Shown: positions 1-8,642 of the stretch, piece after piece
Layout of the letters: each line of letters starts with the position of its first letter
How positions within the stretch are numbered: the stretch's first letter is position 1
Assembly (NCBI RefSeq): GCF_001854805.1
Contig: NZ_MBLO01000180.1
Location: 1-64,000, forward strand
Direction of reading: 5' to 3'
DNA length: 64,000 nucleotides
Origin: Pseudofrankia coriaricola
GTDB taxonomy: Bacteria; Actinomycetota; Actinomycetes; Frankiales; Frankiaceae
The notes under the pieces: model-generated
Told to the model about the DNA's origin: nothing
Database searches by the model: none
The model's input: the letters and a program-made list of their open reading frames with translations, nothing else
Program-made: the position numbers and the translations under genes

Positions 1-2
1 GG

Positions 3-35
3 CAGATGGCGGTGGTGGAGCTGGGACCGGGCTGA
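3..35 (+). CDS. C-terminal tail of an upstream gene (partial)
   Basis: An open frame enters from the left edge and ends at TGA 33-35, reading QMAVVELGPG. The fragment is too short to identify. A stop about 220 bases before nucS on the same strand fits the end of an upstream co-directional gene. It could equally be chance, because almost any frame is open over 30 bases here. Confidence 0.25.
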   Translation, partial: QMAVVELGPG

Positions 36-254
36 CGAGGTGGCTGGGTTGGTATTGCGCCAATGCGCCGTCACCAGCTCTGGCTGGACATCCGAGCCCA
101 TGGGATGTCGGCGCCCGCCGTCGGGCGCTTGCACGTTCTGGAGCGCTCCGGCTGCTCCGGCTGTCTCGGCGGGGCTTGGCTGGTTCCAGCCGGTGACGTG
201 GCCTTGCCATCACCCAAGCCGGGCAGGCGGGGGACTTCGCGATAACGTGGCCCA

Positions 255-917
255 ATGCGCCTCGTGATCGCTCGGTGCAGCGTGGACTACGTCGGTCGGC
301 TCAACGCCCACCTGCCCAGCGCGGTGCGGCTGCTACTGGTCAAAGCCGACGGGTCCGTATCGATTCACGCCGATGGCCGTGCATACAAGCCCCTCAACTG
401 GATGAGCCCGCCATGCGTCCTCACCGAGGGGGAGGGACTCTGGCGCATCACCAACAAGGCCGACGAGTCTCTGTTGATCACCATCGAAGAGGTGATGCAC
501 GACTCCACCCATGAGCTCGGCGTGGACCCGGGCCTGCGGAAGGACGGCGTCGAGGCACACCTGCAGGTGCTGCTGGCCGACCGGCCGGATGCGATCCGCG
601 AGGACCTCACGCTGGTGCGCCGCGAGTACGAGACCGGGATCGGGCCGGTTGACCTGCTCTGCCGGGCCGGCGACGGCGCGAGCGTGGCCGTCGAGATCAA
701 GCGCCGCGGCGAGATCGACGGGGTGGAGCAGCTGACCCGCTACGTCGCCAGGATGGTCGAGGACCCTGGGTTGCCGCACCCGGTCCACGGCATCCTGGTT
801 GCCCAGTCGATCACGCCCCAGGCCCGCCTGCTGGCCACCGACCGCGGCCTGGCCACCGTCACCGTGAACTACGACGCCCTACGCGGCCTGGAACCCTCCA
901 TCCCGACCCTGTTCTGA
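255..917 (+). CDS. nucS: Endonuclease NucS (EndoMS), mismatch-specific
   Basis: A 220-residue protein of the NucS/EndoMS family, which cuts both strands at mismatches and provides non-canonical mismatch repair in actinobacteria lacking MutS/MutL. The N-terminal half is the DNA-binding beta domain ([22 protein letters not shown]). The C-terminal half is the RecB-like nuclease domain, with the acidic residue in GIGPVDLLC and the E-x-K signature in [13 protein letters not shown], followed by QLTRY. The extreme C-terminus PTLF resembles the beta-clamp-binding tail known in this family. ATG 255 gives the expected full length. The stop is followed after three bases by a dispersed repeat element. 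Identification is firm; the mismatch specificity is family knowledge. Confidence 0.95.
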   Translation: MRLVIARCSVDYVGRLNAHLPSAVRLLLVKADGSVSIHADGRAYKPLNWMSPPCVLTEGEGLWRITNKADESLLITIEEVMHDSTHELGVDPGLRKDGVEAHLQVLLADRPDAIREDLTLVRREYETGIGPVDLLCRAGDGASVAVEIKRRGEIDGVEQLTRYVARMVEDPGLPHPVHGILVAQSITPQARLLATDRGLATVTVNYDALRGLEPSIPTLF

Positions 918-920
918 CCG

Positions 921-1557
921 CTGTATTTCTGGTTCGCTCCGTGCGGGCACGGCGCTGTGACATTGGTTCGCTCCGTCCGGGCACGGCCCTCCGGCAGCCC
1001 GCTCGCCTGGCGGCTCGCGGGCTACCTCCGGGCCGTGTCCTCCTGCGCGAACGTGCGCTGCGGCGACCTCGCTGCGGCCTCCCTACTTCGCTTCGCTCGT
1101 AGGGAAGCCTCCGCGAGGCGCGCCTCCGCGCCAGCTCGGTTGCGTGCCGCTGTACGTCGCCAACCCGAAGCCACAGCGCTCGTCTGGGTAATTCGCTTCG
1201 CTCGTGCGGTCTTCGCGTCTCCACGAGCGATGCGACGTGGCCTACGGATGGGCCTGCTGTGGATGGGTGACGTTCAGCGGCGGGTGACCGTGCGGGTGCG
1301 GAGGCGCGCCTCGCGGAGGCCCGGCCCACGAGCGAAGCGACGTGGGTTGGGCCGCAGCGAGGTCGCCGTAGCGCCCGTGAGCGGAGGAGGACGGCGCGCG
1401 GAGGTCCCGTGGGAGCGAAGCGAGTACGGGGCCGGAGCGCGCCGCCCGGACGGAGCGAACCAGAGACAACCTTCCAGCCCGACCCTCGCTCTTGTCCGGC
1501 GTCTGTCGCACCTGAACTGGTCCCGGAGCGCGCCGCCCGGACGGAGCGCACCAAAAA
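921..1557. repeat. Mosaic inverted-repeat element, copy 1
   Basis: This non-coding element fills the whole gap between the convergent nucS and 3-hydroxyacyl-CoA dehydrogenase genes. The left arm begins CTGTATTTCTGGTTCGCTCC, 3 bases after the nucS stop. The right arm carries the same boxes reverse-complemented and ends at CGGACGGAGCGCACC, 5 bases before the stop of the facing gene. Internal hairpins share a loop related to TCGCTTCGCT: 1081-1104 (CCCTAC/GTAGGG), 1221-1240 (CCACG/CGTGG), 1325-1346 (CCCACG/CGTGGG) and 1406-1430 (CCCGT/ACGGG). Long open frames cross it on both strands but have no recognisable protein content. It may act as a 3' mRNA-end structure or terminator, or be a non-autonomous mobile repeat. 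Confidence 0.85.
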
Positions 1558-3330
1558 TCAACCGTTGTGGTTGTGGAAACCTCTACCGGTCTTGCGGCCC
1601 AGGTAGCCGGCCCGCACGAGGTGCTCGAGCAGCGGCGCGGGCGCGTAGCCCGGCTCGCGGAACTCCAGGTAGAGGGTGCGCTGGATCGCCAGCGTCACGT
1701 CCAGCCCGACGACGTCGGCCAGCTCGAACGGGCCCATCGGATGCCCGCAGCCGACCTTCATCGCGGTGTCGATGTCCTCGACCGTCGCGTAGTGCGCCTC
1801 CAGCATCCGCACCGCGTCGTTGAGGTATGGGAACAAAAGCGCGTTGACGATGAAACCGGCGCGGTCGGCGCAGGTCACCGGGTGCTTGCGCGCGGCTCTG
1901 GCGACGGCGAGCACGGTCGCGACGACGTCGGGCGCGGTGAGCACCGTCGGCACCACCTCGACCAGCTTCATCGCCGGCGCCGGGTTGAACCAGTGCATGC
2001 CGATGACGTCGGCCGGCCGGGAGGTCACCGCCGCGCACTCGACGACGGGCAGCGACGAGGTGGTCGTGGCGAGCACCGCCCCTGGCTTCGCGACCTTGTC
2101 CAGCTGCGTGAACAACTCCCGTTTGACGTCGAGGTCCTCGACGACCGCCTCGATGATCAGGTCGGCCTCGGTGAGGTCGGCGAGGTCGGTGGTGCCCTGT
2201 AGCCGGGAGAGCGTGACATCCCGGTGGTCCGAGGACATCCGGCCCTTGGCGACGGACTTCTCCAGCGACGACTCGACCCGCTTGCGCACCGCCGCCACCT
2301 TCTCCTCGCCGCGCGCCCGGACGATGACGTCGTAGCCGGACCGGGCGAGCACCTCGACGATCCCGGCCGCCATCGTCCCGGTGCCGACGACGCCGACGGT
2401 GCGCACCGCGCGGGCGTCCGCGCCGGCGACGGTGGTTGGCGGCGCCGGGTCGACGACCTCGGGTGAGTCCGGCGCGGCGTAGGTGTAGAAGCCGCGGCCG
2501 GTCTTGCGGCCCAGCATCCCCGCCGTGATCAGCTGCTTGAGCAGCGGCGCCGGTGCGTGCAGGTGGTCGCGTGACGTGTGGTAGATCGAGTCGAGGATCG
2601 CGTAGGCGGTGTCCAGGCCGATGAGGTCGAGCAGCGCCAGCGGGCCCATCGGGTGGCCGCAGCCGAAGCGCATCGCCGCGTCGACGTCCTCGCGGCTGGC
2701 GTAGCGGGCCTCCAGCATCCGTACCGCGTTGTTGAGGTAGCCGAACAGCAGCGCGTCGACGATGAACCCGGCCCGGTCGCCGGCGGTCACCGCGCTCTTG
2801 CCGACCCGCTCGACGAGGGTGGTGACGTCGGTCAGTACCACCGGGTCGGTGACGACCGTGCTGATGATCTCGACGAGGCCCATCACCGGGGCGGGGTTGA
2901 ACCAGTGCGTGCCCACCACCCGGCCCGGCCGGCCGGTCGCGGCCGCGAGCTCGGTGACCGACAGCGAGCTGGTGTTGGTGGCGAAGATGGCCTCGGCGGA
3001 GCAGAGCTCGTCCAGCCGCGCGAACAGGGCCTTCTTCTCGTCGAGATCCTCGTCGATCGCCTCGATGACCAGCCGCGCCGGGGCGACGGCGCTCAGGTCG
3101 GTGCCCGTCCGGATCCGGCCGAGCAGCACGTCGCGCTCCTGCCCGGTCAACTTCCCGTCGCGCACCGCCCGGTCGGTCGAGTGCGCCAGGTGACCGAGCC
3201 CGCGCCGGAGCCCGGCGTCGTCCTTCTCGACGCCGATCACCTCGATGCCGGCCCTGGCGAGCACCTCGGCGATGCCGGCGCCCATCGTGCCGAGGCCGAC
3301 CACCGCGACCGTCGTCAGCTCGAGACCCAT
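1558..3330 (-). CDS. Tandem-duplicated 3-hydroxyacyl-CoA (3-hydroxybutyryl-CoA) dehydrogenase
   Basis: A 590-residue protein made of two complete 3-hydroxyacyl-CoA dehydrogenase units in tandem, each about 285 residues with an N-terminal Rossmann and a C-terminal dimerisation domain. The family oxidises 3-hydroxyacyl-CoA or reduces the 3-keto form. Unit 1 has VGLGTMGAGIAEVLARAG ending in an acidic beta-2 tip (VIGVEKDD), THWFNPAP and CGHPMGP. Unit 2 has VGTGTMAAGIVEVLARSG, MHWFNPAP and CGHPMGP, but its beta-2 tip reads VIVRARGEEK, with Arg replacing the acidic residue that normally binds the NAD ribose. ATG 3328-3330 follows an AGGGGG ribosome site; further upstream sequence in frame looks non-coding. 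Double proteins of this kind occur in actinobacteria. Thiolase, Ccr and MeaB nearby suggest a C4-CoA role. Its 3' end abuts a repeat element. Confidence 0.9.
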   Translation of the reverse strand: MGLELTTVAVVGLGTMGAGIAEVLARAGIEVIGVEKDDAGLRRGLGHLAHSTDRAVRDGKLTGQERDVLLGRIRTGTDLSAVAPARLVIEAIDEDLDEKKALFARLDELCSAEAIFATNTSSLSVTELAAATGRPGRVVGTHWFNPAPVMGLVEIISTVVTDPVVLTDVTTLVERVGKSAVTAGDRAGFIVDALLFGYLNNAVRMLEARYASREDVDAAMRFGCGHPMGPLALLDLIGLDTAYAILDSIYHTSRDHLHAPAPLLKQLITAGMLGRKTGRGFYTYAAPDSPEVVDPAPPTTVAGADARAVRTVGVVGTGTMAAGIVEVLARSGYDVIVRARGEEKVAAVRKRVESSLEKSVAKGRMSSDHRDVTLSRLQGTTDLADLTEADLIIEAVVEDLDVKRELFTQLDKVAKPGAVLATTTSSLPVVECAAVTSRPADVIGMHWFNPAPAMKLVEVVPTVLTAPDVVATVLAVARAARKHPVTCADRAGFIVNALLFPYLNDAVRMLEAHYATVEDIDTAMKVGCGHPMGPFELADVVGLDVTLAIQRTLYLEFREPGYAPAPLLEHLVRAGYLGRKTGRGFHNHNG

Positions 3331-3838
3331 GCCAGCCCCCTGTGTCGAGTTGCGTCCGCGTCCCAGGCCCGCGCCAGAAGAGTCTGCCGCTGACCGGATC
3401 CTCCCAGATTGGTGACGGACAAGCTTGTGATCGCGAAGCAGAGTGCCTTCTATGGACCGCCTTCCGTCGCTCACCGCACGCGTCTCGGTGCGGGCTCGTT
3501 CGTCGTCGCGGCCGCGCGGTCGACGGGAGTGTCCCCACGGAGTCCGGTCGCGCGCCAACCGGGCGCCCGACTCCTGCGCCGACCGGCCATTGGTGAGGAG
3601 GCACTCTGGACGCGCGGGGCGTTGCCCCCGCCGCGCGCCGTCCGGCCGGGGACTGGCGGGAGCGGGTGCTCGTCGGGCGGCTGTGTCGTCGTACGCCCGT
3701 TCTAGGATGGGTTGCCAGATGGCGCCGGGCCGGTACCGGCCCGGCCGTGTGTCGGTGGCTTGCTCTCGCCGTTGCGTCACGGTGGCCGGGGCTCGCGCGC
3801 GACGGCACGGCAAGCTGGACGGGGAGGAAGGTCGGCCG
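3331..3838. other. Divergent intergenic region
   Basis: About 500 bases lie between the divergent dehydrogenase and DUF1232 genes, so promoters for both are expected here. Frames crossing it lack ribosome sites and recognisable domains. I see no clear -35/-10 pair, hairpin or known riboswitch. Confidence 0.5.
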
Positions 3839-4384
3839 ATGGTCTCGCTGGACAAGGACGCGTTGCGCACCTTCGGCCGAGAGGTCGCGACGTTCCTGCC
3901 GGACCTGGTGTTCATGCTTCGCGGAGTGGTAGTCGATCCGCGCGTGCCGCAGCAGGCCAAGCTCGAGGCGGGGGCCGCGCTCGCCTACCTCGTGTCACCC
4001 AAGAACAAGATCACTAACATGGTTCCCCTCATCGGGCAGCTCGACGACGTCGCGGTGGTCGCGTTCGCGTTCCGCCGGCTGGTCGTCGGGGCAGGGGAGC
4101 CGATCCTGCGCGAGCACTGGCGGGGAAGCGACCGGGCCTTCCACGCGCTCATCGGGGCGTCATCCGCGCTTGCCAGCCCCGCCGGAGTGCTGCGCCGGGC
4201 GAAGGTCGCGACCACGATCGCCACCGCCGCGTTCGGTCGCGTGGGCGGCGTCGGTAGCTGGGGGAAGTTCGGCGGCGGTTCCGACCGTGTCGTCGACGGC
4301 GAGGTGATCGGTCGCGTGGACGAGGCCGCGCCGGGCGGCCCGGCGCCGGGCAAGGGCGCCAGCGGCGATCGTCTCCGCAAGTAG
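3839..4384 (+). CDS. DUF1232 (YkvA-family) membrane-associated protein
   Basis: A 181-residue protein of the DUF1232/YkvA family, whose function is unknown. The core (residues about 15-85) has the family pattern: a hydrophobic helix LPDLVFMLRGVV, then VPQQAKLEAGAALAYLVSP and the hallmark PLIGQLDDVAVVAFAFRRLV. The C-terminal 60 residues are Gly-rich and probably disordered. ATG 3839 follows a strong GGGGAGGAAGG ribosome site. A longer in-frame extension upstream is probably not translated. It may pair with the small downstream gene (36-base gap). Confidence 0.85.
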   Translation: MVSLDKDALRTFGREVATFLPDLVFMLRGVVVDPRVPQQAKLEAGAALAYLVSPKNKITNMVPLIGQLDDVAVVAFAFRRLVVGAGEPILREHWRGSDRAFHALIGASSALASPAGVLRRAKVATTIATAAFGRVGGVGSWGKFGGGSDRVVDGEVIGRVDEAAPGGPAPGKGASGDRLRK

Positions 4385-4420
4385 GCGCGGGCACTGGACG
4401 GCCGGGCGCCCGATGACCAG

Positions 4421-4750
4421 GTGGCGGCAGTGAGCCCGCGACGCACGCGGCCCGAGCGCCGTGCTCCGCGTTCCGGGCAGACAGGCGACAGCGCGGACGA
4501 CAACAAGCGGCGGCCCTCCTGGCTGGTCGACGCCGTGGTGGTCGACGGCGAGGACTGGGCGGTCCGCCCGGTGACCGGGGCGGCCAGCACGAAGGCATAC
4601 CGATGCCCGGGCTGCGACCATGAGATCCCGCCGGGCGTCCCGCACGTGGTGGCCTGGCCGAGCGGTCGGATGGAGCACCGTCGTCACTGGCACACGCCGT
4701 GCTGGAACCGGCGCCGCGCTGGCGCCAGGCCCTACCGAGCGCCGTACTGA
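4421..4750 (+). CDS. Small Cys/His-rich actinobacterial protein, possible Zn-binding
   Basis: A 109-residue basic protein. Residues 1-35 are Arg/Pro-rich. The rest holds SWLVDAVVVDGEDWAVRPV, then CPGCDHEIPPG, then MEHRRHWHTPCW. The Cys-x2-Cys pair and the downstream His/Cys cluster look like a four-ligand metal site. Similar short proteins are widespread in actinobacteria and are often labelled ATP/GTP-binding without evidence; I see no P-loop. GTG 4421 and GTG 4430 are both possible starts. It is co-directional with the DUF1232 gene. The function is unknown. Confidence 0.7.
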   Translation: MAAVSPRRTRPERRAPRSGQTGDSADDNKRRPSWLVDAVVVDGEDWAVRPVTGAASTKAYRCPGCDHEIPPGVPHVVAWPSGRMEHRRHWHTPCWNRRRAGARPYRAPY

Positions 4751-4902
4751 CCGACCCGTGCATGGCGCGGGCCGGTGTCCGGTATCAGGCGCCGATCGGT
4801 GCCGCGCGGGTCGGCCAGTACTCCTGGCCGCGGATGGCTCCGCCCGGGCCAGGCACGCCGGGTGGGCCCGAGGGCCTGGTCTCGGCGGTCAGGTCCCGAC
4901 GG

Positions 4903-5592
4903 TCAGATGCGGGAGCCGGCCTTGGGCGTGGAGCCGACCGCCTTGGCCTCGTCCACGCCGGGGAGCTCGATCGCGGCGGTGGCGGCGGCCAGCTGGTTGC
5001 GCAGCGCGGACAGCTGCGAGGTGACCTGGTCGCGCAGCGCGCCCAGCTGCGAGGTGACCTGGTCGCGCTGGCGCTCCAGCTCGCTCAGCCGCTGCTGCGA
5101 CTCGCCCTCGAGCTTGTGCGCCTTGCTCCGGGAGGTCTCGATGATGTGTTCGGCCTCGCCGCGCGCGGTCGACACGATCCCGGCCGCCTGCTCATCCGCC
5201 TCGCGCAGGGTGCGGTCGCGGGTGTGCTCGGCGTCGGAGACGATCCGCCGGGCCTCATCGAGCTGAGACTCGGCGTCCCTGGTCCGCTCGGACCGTACGG
5301 TGGCGGCCTCTTCCTCAGCGAGCATGAGGATCTGGGTGATACGACCCCCGAAGTCGTCCCAGGCGGGCCGGCCCGAGGCCAGGTCGTCGCGGATGCGCGC
5401 TGCTTCGGCGGCGGCCTCGGACGCGGCCGCTTCGGCGGCAGCCCGGTGGGCCTCTGCCTCCCGAAGCTGCTCCATCAGCCAGGCGACGTGGGAGTTGACC
5501 TGGTGCGGGTCGTAGCCGCGGCGAACCAGGTCGAAGCCGGGGGAGCCCTCGCCCTCGCCGGCCATCGGGATGAGATCGGAGTGCTCGGTCAT
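4903..5592 (-). CDS. DivIVA-like coiled-coil protein
   Basis: A 229-residue protein with the N-terminal DivIVA-type element FDLVRRGYDPHQVNSHVAWL (about residues 20-39), followed by a long, mostly Ala/Glu/Arg heptad region (about 40-215) predicted to be coiled coil. DivIVA-type proteins in actinobacteria mark poles or organise the cytoskeleton; Streptomyces relatives include Scy/FilP-type and so-called cellulose-binding proteins. The segment QVTSQLGALRDQVTSQLSAL (near residue 180) is an internal 11-residue duplication, visible in DNA as a 33-base repeat around 5008-5073. The start ATG at 5590-5592 has only a weak AGG upstream. It is probably a single-gene unit. Confidence 0.8.
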   Translation of the reverse strand: MTEHSDLIPMAGEGEGSPGFDLVRRGYDPHQVNSHVAWLMEQLREAEAHRAAAEAAASEAAAEAARIRDDLASGRPAWDDFGGRITQILMLAEEEAATVRSERTRDAESQLDEARRIVSDAEHTRDRTLREADEQAAGIVSTARGEAEHIIETSRSKAHKLEGESQQRLSELERQRDQVTSQLGALRDQVTSQLSALRNQLAAATAAIELPGVDEAKAVGSTPKAGSRI

Positions 5593-6332
5593 ACGAGACC
5601 TGCATTCCAGACGGTGGCGTGGCTAGTCACAGCCGCCACCTTACCGCCCCCCCTTCCACCGCGCGCATGGCCCCTACCCCTTCGCCGGGACCCGCCGGAA
5701 GCGCGCTTTCCGTCGCTCCGGCGGCACCTTCCGCGTCTGCTTTCGGTGCTGGTCGTGACGCGGCGGGCAGACATTCCCGCCAGTCGGCGCCGGCCCGCGC
5801 ATCCGCTGAGATGTCTGCCTGTTACACGTCGTGTTCGGATCGCGCCGGCTCGAGGGGCCACTCCCTAACGCCGCCGACGGGCTGATCCTCCGCACCCGGT
5901 ATGCCGGTTAGATGCCGTTTGTACCTATATATGCCTGCTTGCGCGATCTGTCGGCGCATCTGACGCCCGGCCGGAGCCCGGTAGCCAGACCAGCGGGTCG
6001 GACCTTCCCACCAGTTCGATGTCTGTCCGCAACTTCAGCGTCCGGCCGCGGTCGGGTCGGCCATCACGTTCGGTGCTGGTCGCGGAAGCTGTTCAGACGC
6101 TCGGGCATCCACGGATCTGATCGTCAAGCGGCTTGGCGGGTGTGCCCTGTTCCGGTCGCTTGTCCAAACGGCCTAGCCACCGCCGGTGACGGCGCCTTCA
6201 GCGCAGCACCAACTCAGCCACGTCCTCAACCCAGCACCACGCCAGCCACGGCTATACGCCTGTGCCCAACACCACGCAGGGAGGACGCTCAGCGTCCGAA
6301 AGGCAGGCCGGCGCGTTCAGCGCCCGGACGCC
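5593..6332. other. Long intergenic region with a diverged dispersed repeat
   Basis: This is 740 bases between ccr and the DivIVA-like gene, both on the minus strand. Short frames here have poor composition and no recognisable product. The segment about 6183-6286 (starting CCGGTGACGGCGC and ending CACCACGCAGGGAGGA) resembles 12795-12894, which suggests a diverged repeat. The promoter of the DivIVA-like gene should lie near 5593-5700, but I could not pick it out. Confidence 0.5.
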
Positions 6333-7682
6333 TCAGACGCCGCGGAAGCGGTTGATTGCGGTCAGGTGACGGTCGCGCACGGCCTGGTCGCGGACGCCGA
6401 GGCCCTCGCGGGGGGACAGGCAGAGCACGCCGACCTTGCCCTGGTGGGCATTGCGGTGCACGTCGTACGCCGCCTGCCCCGTCTGCGCCAGCGGGTAGAC
6501 CCGAGACAAGGTGGGGTGGATCAGTCCGCGCGCGATGAGCCGGTTTGCCTCCCAGGCCTCCCGGTAGTTCGCAAAATGTGAGCCGATTATGCGCTTGAGG
6601 TTCATCCACAGGTAACGGTTGTCATAGCTGTGCATGAATCCGCTGGTCGAGGCGCACGTGACGATCTGGCCACCTCGCCGGGTGACGTAGACCGAGGCGC
6701 CGAACGTCTCGCGGCCCGGGTGCTCCAACACGATGTCGGGATCCTCGCCGCCGGTGAGCTCACGGATCCGCTTACCGAAACGCTGCCACTCCTTCGGGTC
6801 CTGCGTCTGCTCGTCGCGCCAGAATCGGTAGCCCTCGGCGGCACGGTCGATGACCAGCTCCGCGCCGAGTGAGCGGCAGATGTCGGCCTTCTTGGGCGAC
6901 GACACGACGCAGACCGGGATCGCGCCGCCGTTCAACGCCATCTGAGTGGCATACGAGCCCAGCCCGCCAGAGGCGCCCCAGATCAGAACGACGTCGCCCT
7001 GCTTCATCGCCGCCCCGTTGCGGGATACGAGCTGGCGGTAGGCCGTCGAGTTCACCAGCCCGGGGCTCGCCGCCTCCTCCCAGGTCAGATGGTCGGGCTT
7101 CGGCATCAGCTGGTTGGCCTTCACCAGCGCGAGCTCGGCGAGGCCGCCGAAGTTCGTCTCGAACCCCCAGATCCGCTGCTCCGGGTCGAGCATGGTGTCG
7201 TCGTGCCCCTCGGGCCGCTCCAACTCGACCGACAGGCAGTGCGCGACGACCTCGTCGCCCGGCTTCCAGGCGTGCACCCCAGCGCCGGTGCGCAGGACCA
7301 CGCCGGCCAGGTCCGAGCCGACCACGTGGTAGGGCTGGTCGTGCCGCTTCGCCAGTGGCGACGTGCGGCCGTAGCGCTCCAGGAAGCCGAACGTCGACAG
7401 CGGCTCGAAGATCGACGTCCACACCGTGTTGTAGTTGATCGACGACGCCATTACCGCCACCAGCGCCTCGCCTGGCCCGAGCTCGGGCGTGGCCACCTCG
7501 TCGAGGTGCAGCGACCGGCGGGGGTCCTTGTCGCGGGACGCCATGCCCTCGAACATGCCCGTCTCGTCCTTGCGGACGACCATGCCCCGGTACGACTCGG
7601 GAACGGGCAGCGCGCTGAACTCCTTCTCCCGGGTCTCGGCTGGGGCTGCCTCGGCGAGGATGGCGTCGAGGATGTCCTTCAC
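6333..7682 (-). CDS. ccr: Crotonyl-CoA carboxylase/reductase
   Basis: A 449-residue enzyme that reductively carboxylates crotonyl-CoA to ethylmalonyl-CoA using NADPH and CO2, the key step of the ethylmalonyl-CoA pathway and a supplier of polyketide extender units. It is a zinc-less medium-chain dehydrogenase with the nucleotide-binding segment VVLIWGASGGLGSYATQMA (about 231-249). The residues known to bind CO2 in Kitasatospora Ccr (Asn81, Phe170, Glu171, His365) all align at a constant offset of four: Asn85 in SINYNTVW, Phe174-Glu175 in WGFETNFGG, and His369 in IGSHFANY. Carboxylation, not only reduction, is therefore predicted. The GTG start follows GGAGGT. The partner mutases and epimerase are not in this window. 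Confidence 0.96.
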   Translation of the reverse strand: MKDILDAILAEAAPAETREKEFSALPVPESYRGMVVRKDETGMFEGMASRDKDPRRSLHLDEVATPELGPGEALVAVMASSINYNTVWTSIFEPLSTFGFLERYGRTSPLAKRHDQPYHVVGSDLAGVVLRTGAGVHAWKPGDEVVAHCLSVELERPEGHDDTMLDPEQRIWGFETNFGGLAELALVKANQLMPKPDHLTWEEAASPGLVNSTAYRQLVSRNGAAMKQGDVVLIWGASGGLGSYATQMALNGGAIPVCVVSSPKKADICRSLGAELVIDRAAEGYRFWRDEQTQDPKEWQRFGKRIRELTGGEDPDIVLEHPGRETFGASVYVTRRGGQIVTCASTSGFMHSYDNRYLWMNLKRIIGSHFANYREAWEANRLIARGLIHPTLSRVYPLAQTGQAAYDVHRNAHQGKVGVLCLSPREGLGVRDQAVRDRHLTAINRFRGV

Positions 7683-8111
7683 GGTCTACCTCCGGCAGTC
7701 GGGCGAGCGAGCGACATCGCAAGTGTCATCGATTGAGCCCGCTCGGTCGCGCGGAAGGGCGACGTCCGCGTGCGGCTGTGGCCGGCGACACCCGGTCGCC
7801 CACGCCGGCCCGCGGCCCCCGCCATCGGCACCGACCCGGTGCTGGTCCGCGCGTTCGACCTGGTCGGAGCCGGAGGCGTCGAACGGTGGAGACCGGCCGC
7901 CACTACTGGGGACCAGGGCGCGCGGACCCACTCTCGGGCCGCCTGGAAGCACCGACCGGGCAGGGTCCAACGGCCGACAAGCACGGCTTCCTGGAGAAGC
8001 CTGTCTCCCTTGGGCGCAAAGCGGTAGAACGGTGGAGACAACCCATACGGCACGGTCAGCGTCAGAGATGTCGTGACCGCGCCCATGACCTTGGTGGAAG
8101 GGTGGCGACCC
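7683..8111. other. Divergent promoter region, ccr / sigma factor
   Basis: About 430 bases separate the divergent ccr and sigma-factor genes and must contain both promoters. GGAGGT for ccr lies at the left end and GGAAGGG (8096-8102) for the sigma gene at the right. No autoregulatory promoter consensus could be recognised with confidence. Confidence 0.45.
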
Positions 8112-8642
8112 GTGCCTGCGCGGAGCGACGCCGCCCGTAGCGCCGTCGCCAGGGACGCCGACCAAGCTCTCACCGCCCTGTACTCGGAGCACTACCGTTC
8201 CCTCGTCCGCCTCGCCGCCCTGCTGCTCGACGACATCGGCCTCTGCGAGGAGGTCGTCCAGGACGCCTACATCCGCGTCCATGCCGCCTGGGGACGCCTC
8301 CAGGACAAGGACAAGGCGCTCGCCTACCTTCGCCAGACCGTCGTCAACCTCGCCCGGTCGACGCTGCGGCGCCGCCTCGTCGCGCTGAAGCACGCACCCA
8401 AGCCGATGCCCGACGCCGCCAGCGCGGAGGAGGGGGCCTACTCTCTGGTCGAACGGGCCGCGGTCATACAGGCGCTGCGGGAGCTGCCCCGCCGGCAACG
8501 GGAGGCCGTCGTCCTGCGTTACTACGCGGACATGTCCGAGGCCGCCGCCGCCGCCGTGATGGGGTGCAGCGTGGGCTCGGTCAAGGCCTACACGTCCCGG
8601 GGGCTGGCCGCCCTGTCGACCAAGCTGGCGGACCTACGGTGA
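8112..8642 (+). CDS. SigE-family RNA polymerase sigma factor (ECF type)
   Basis: A sigma-70 group 4 protein of 176 residues. Region 2 is LYSEHYRSLVRLAALLLDD to EEVVQDAYIRVHAAW, a -10-recognition helix. Region 4 holds LRELPRRQREAVVLRYYADM followed by a helix-turn-helix, AAAAVMGCSVGSVKAYTSRG. I chose GTG 8112 because GGAAGGG sits nine bases upstream; in-frame GTG 8073 and ATG 8085 are alternatives without a ribosome site. The stop overlaps the next gene by GTGA, so the two are translationally coupled, the usual arrangement for an ECF factor and its regulator. The regulon is unknown. Confidence 0.9.
   Translation: MPARSDAARSAVARDADQALTALYSEHYRSLVRLAALLLDDIGLCEEVVQDAYIRVHAAWGRLQDKDKALAYLRQTVVNLARSTLRRRLVALKHAPKPMPDAASAEEGAYSLVERAAVIQALRELPRRQREAVVLRYYADMSEAAAAAVMGCSVGSVKAYTSRGLAALSTKLADLR

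Noticed and set aside
957-1823. Open frame of 288 codons and others inside repeat copies 1-4, including a 438-codon minus-strand frame at 25857-27173.
   Set aside because: They translate only the repeat boxes (Arg/Ala/Glu-rich strings in every frame), have no ribosome sites and no family resemblance.
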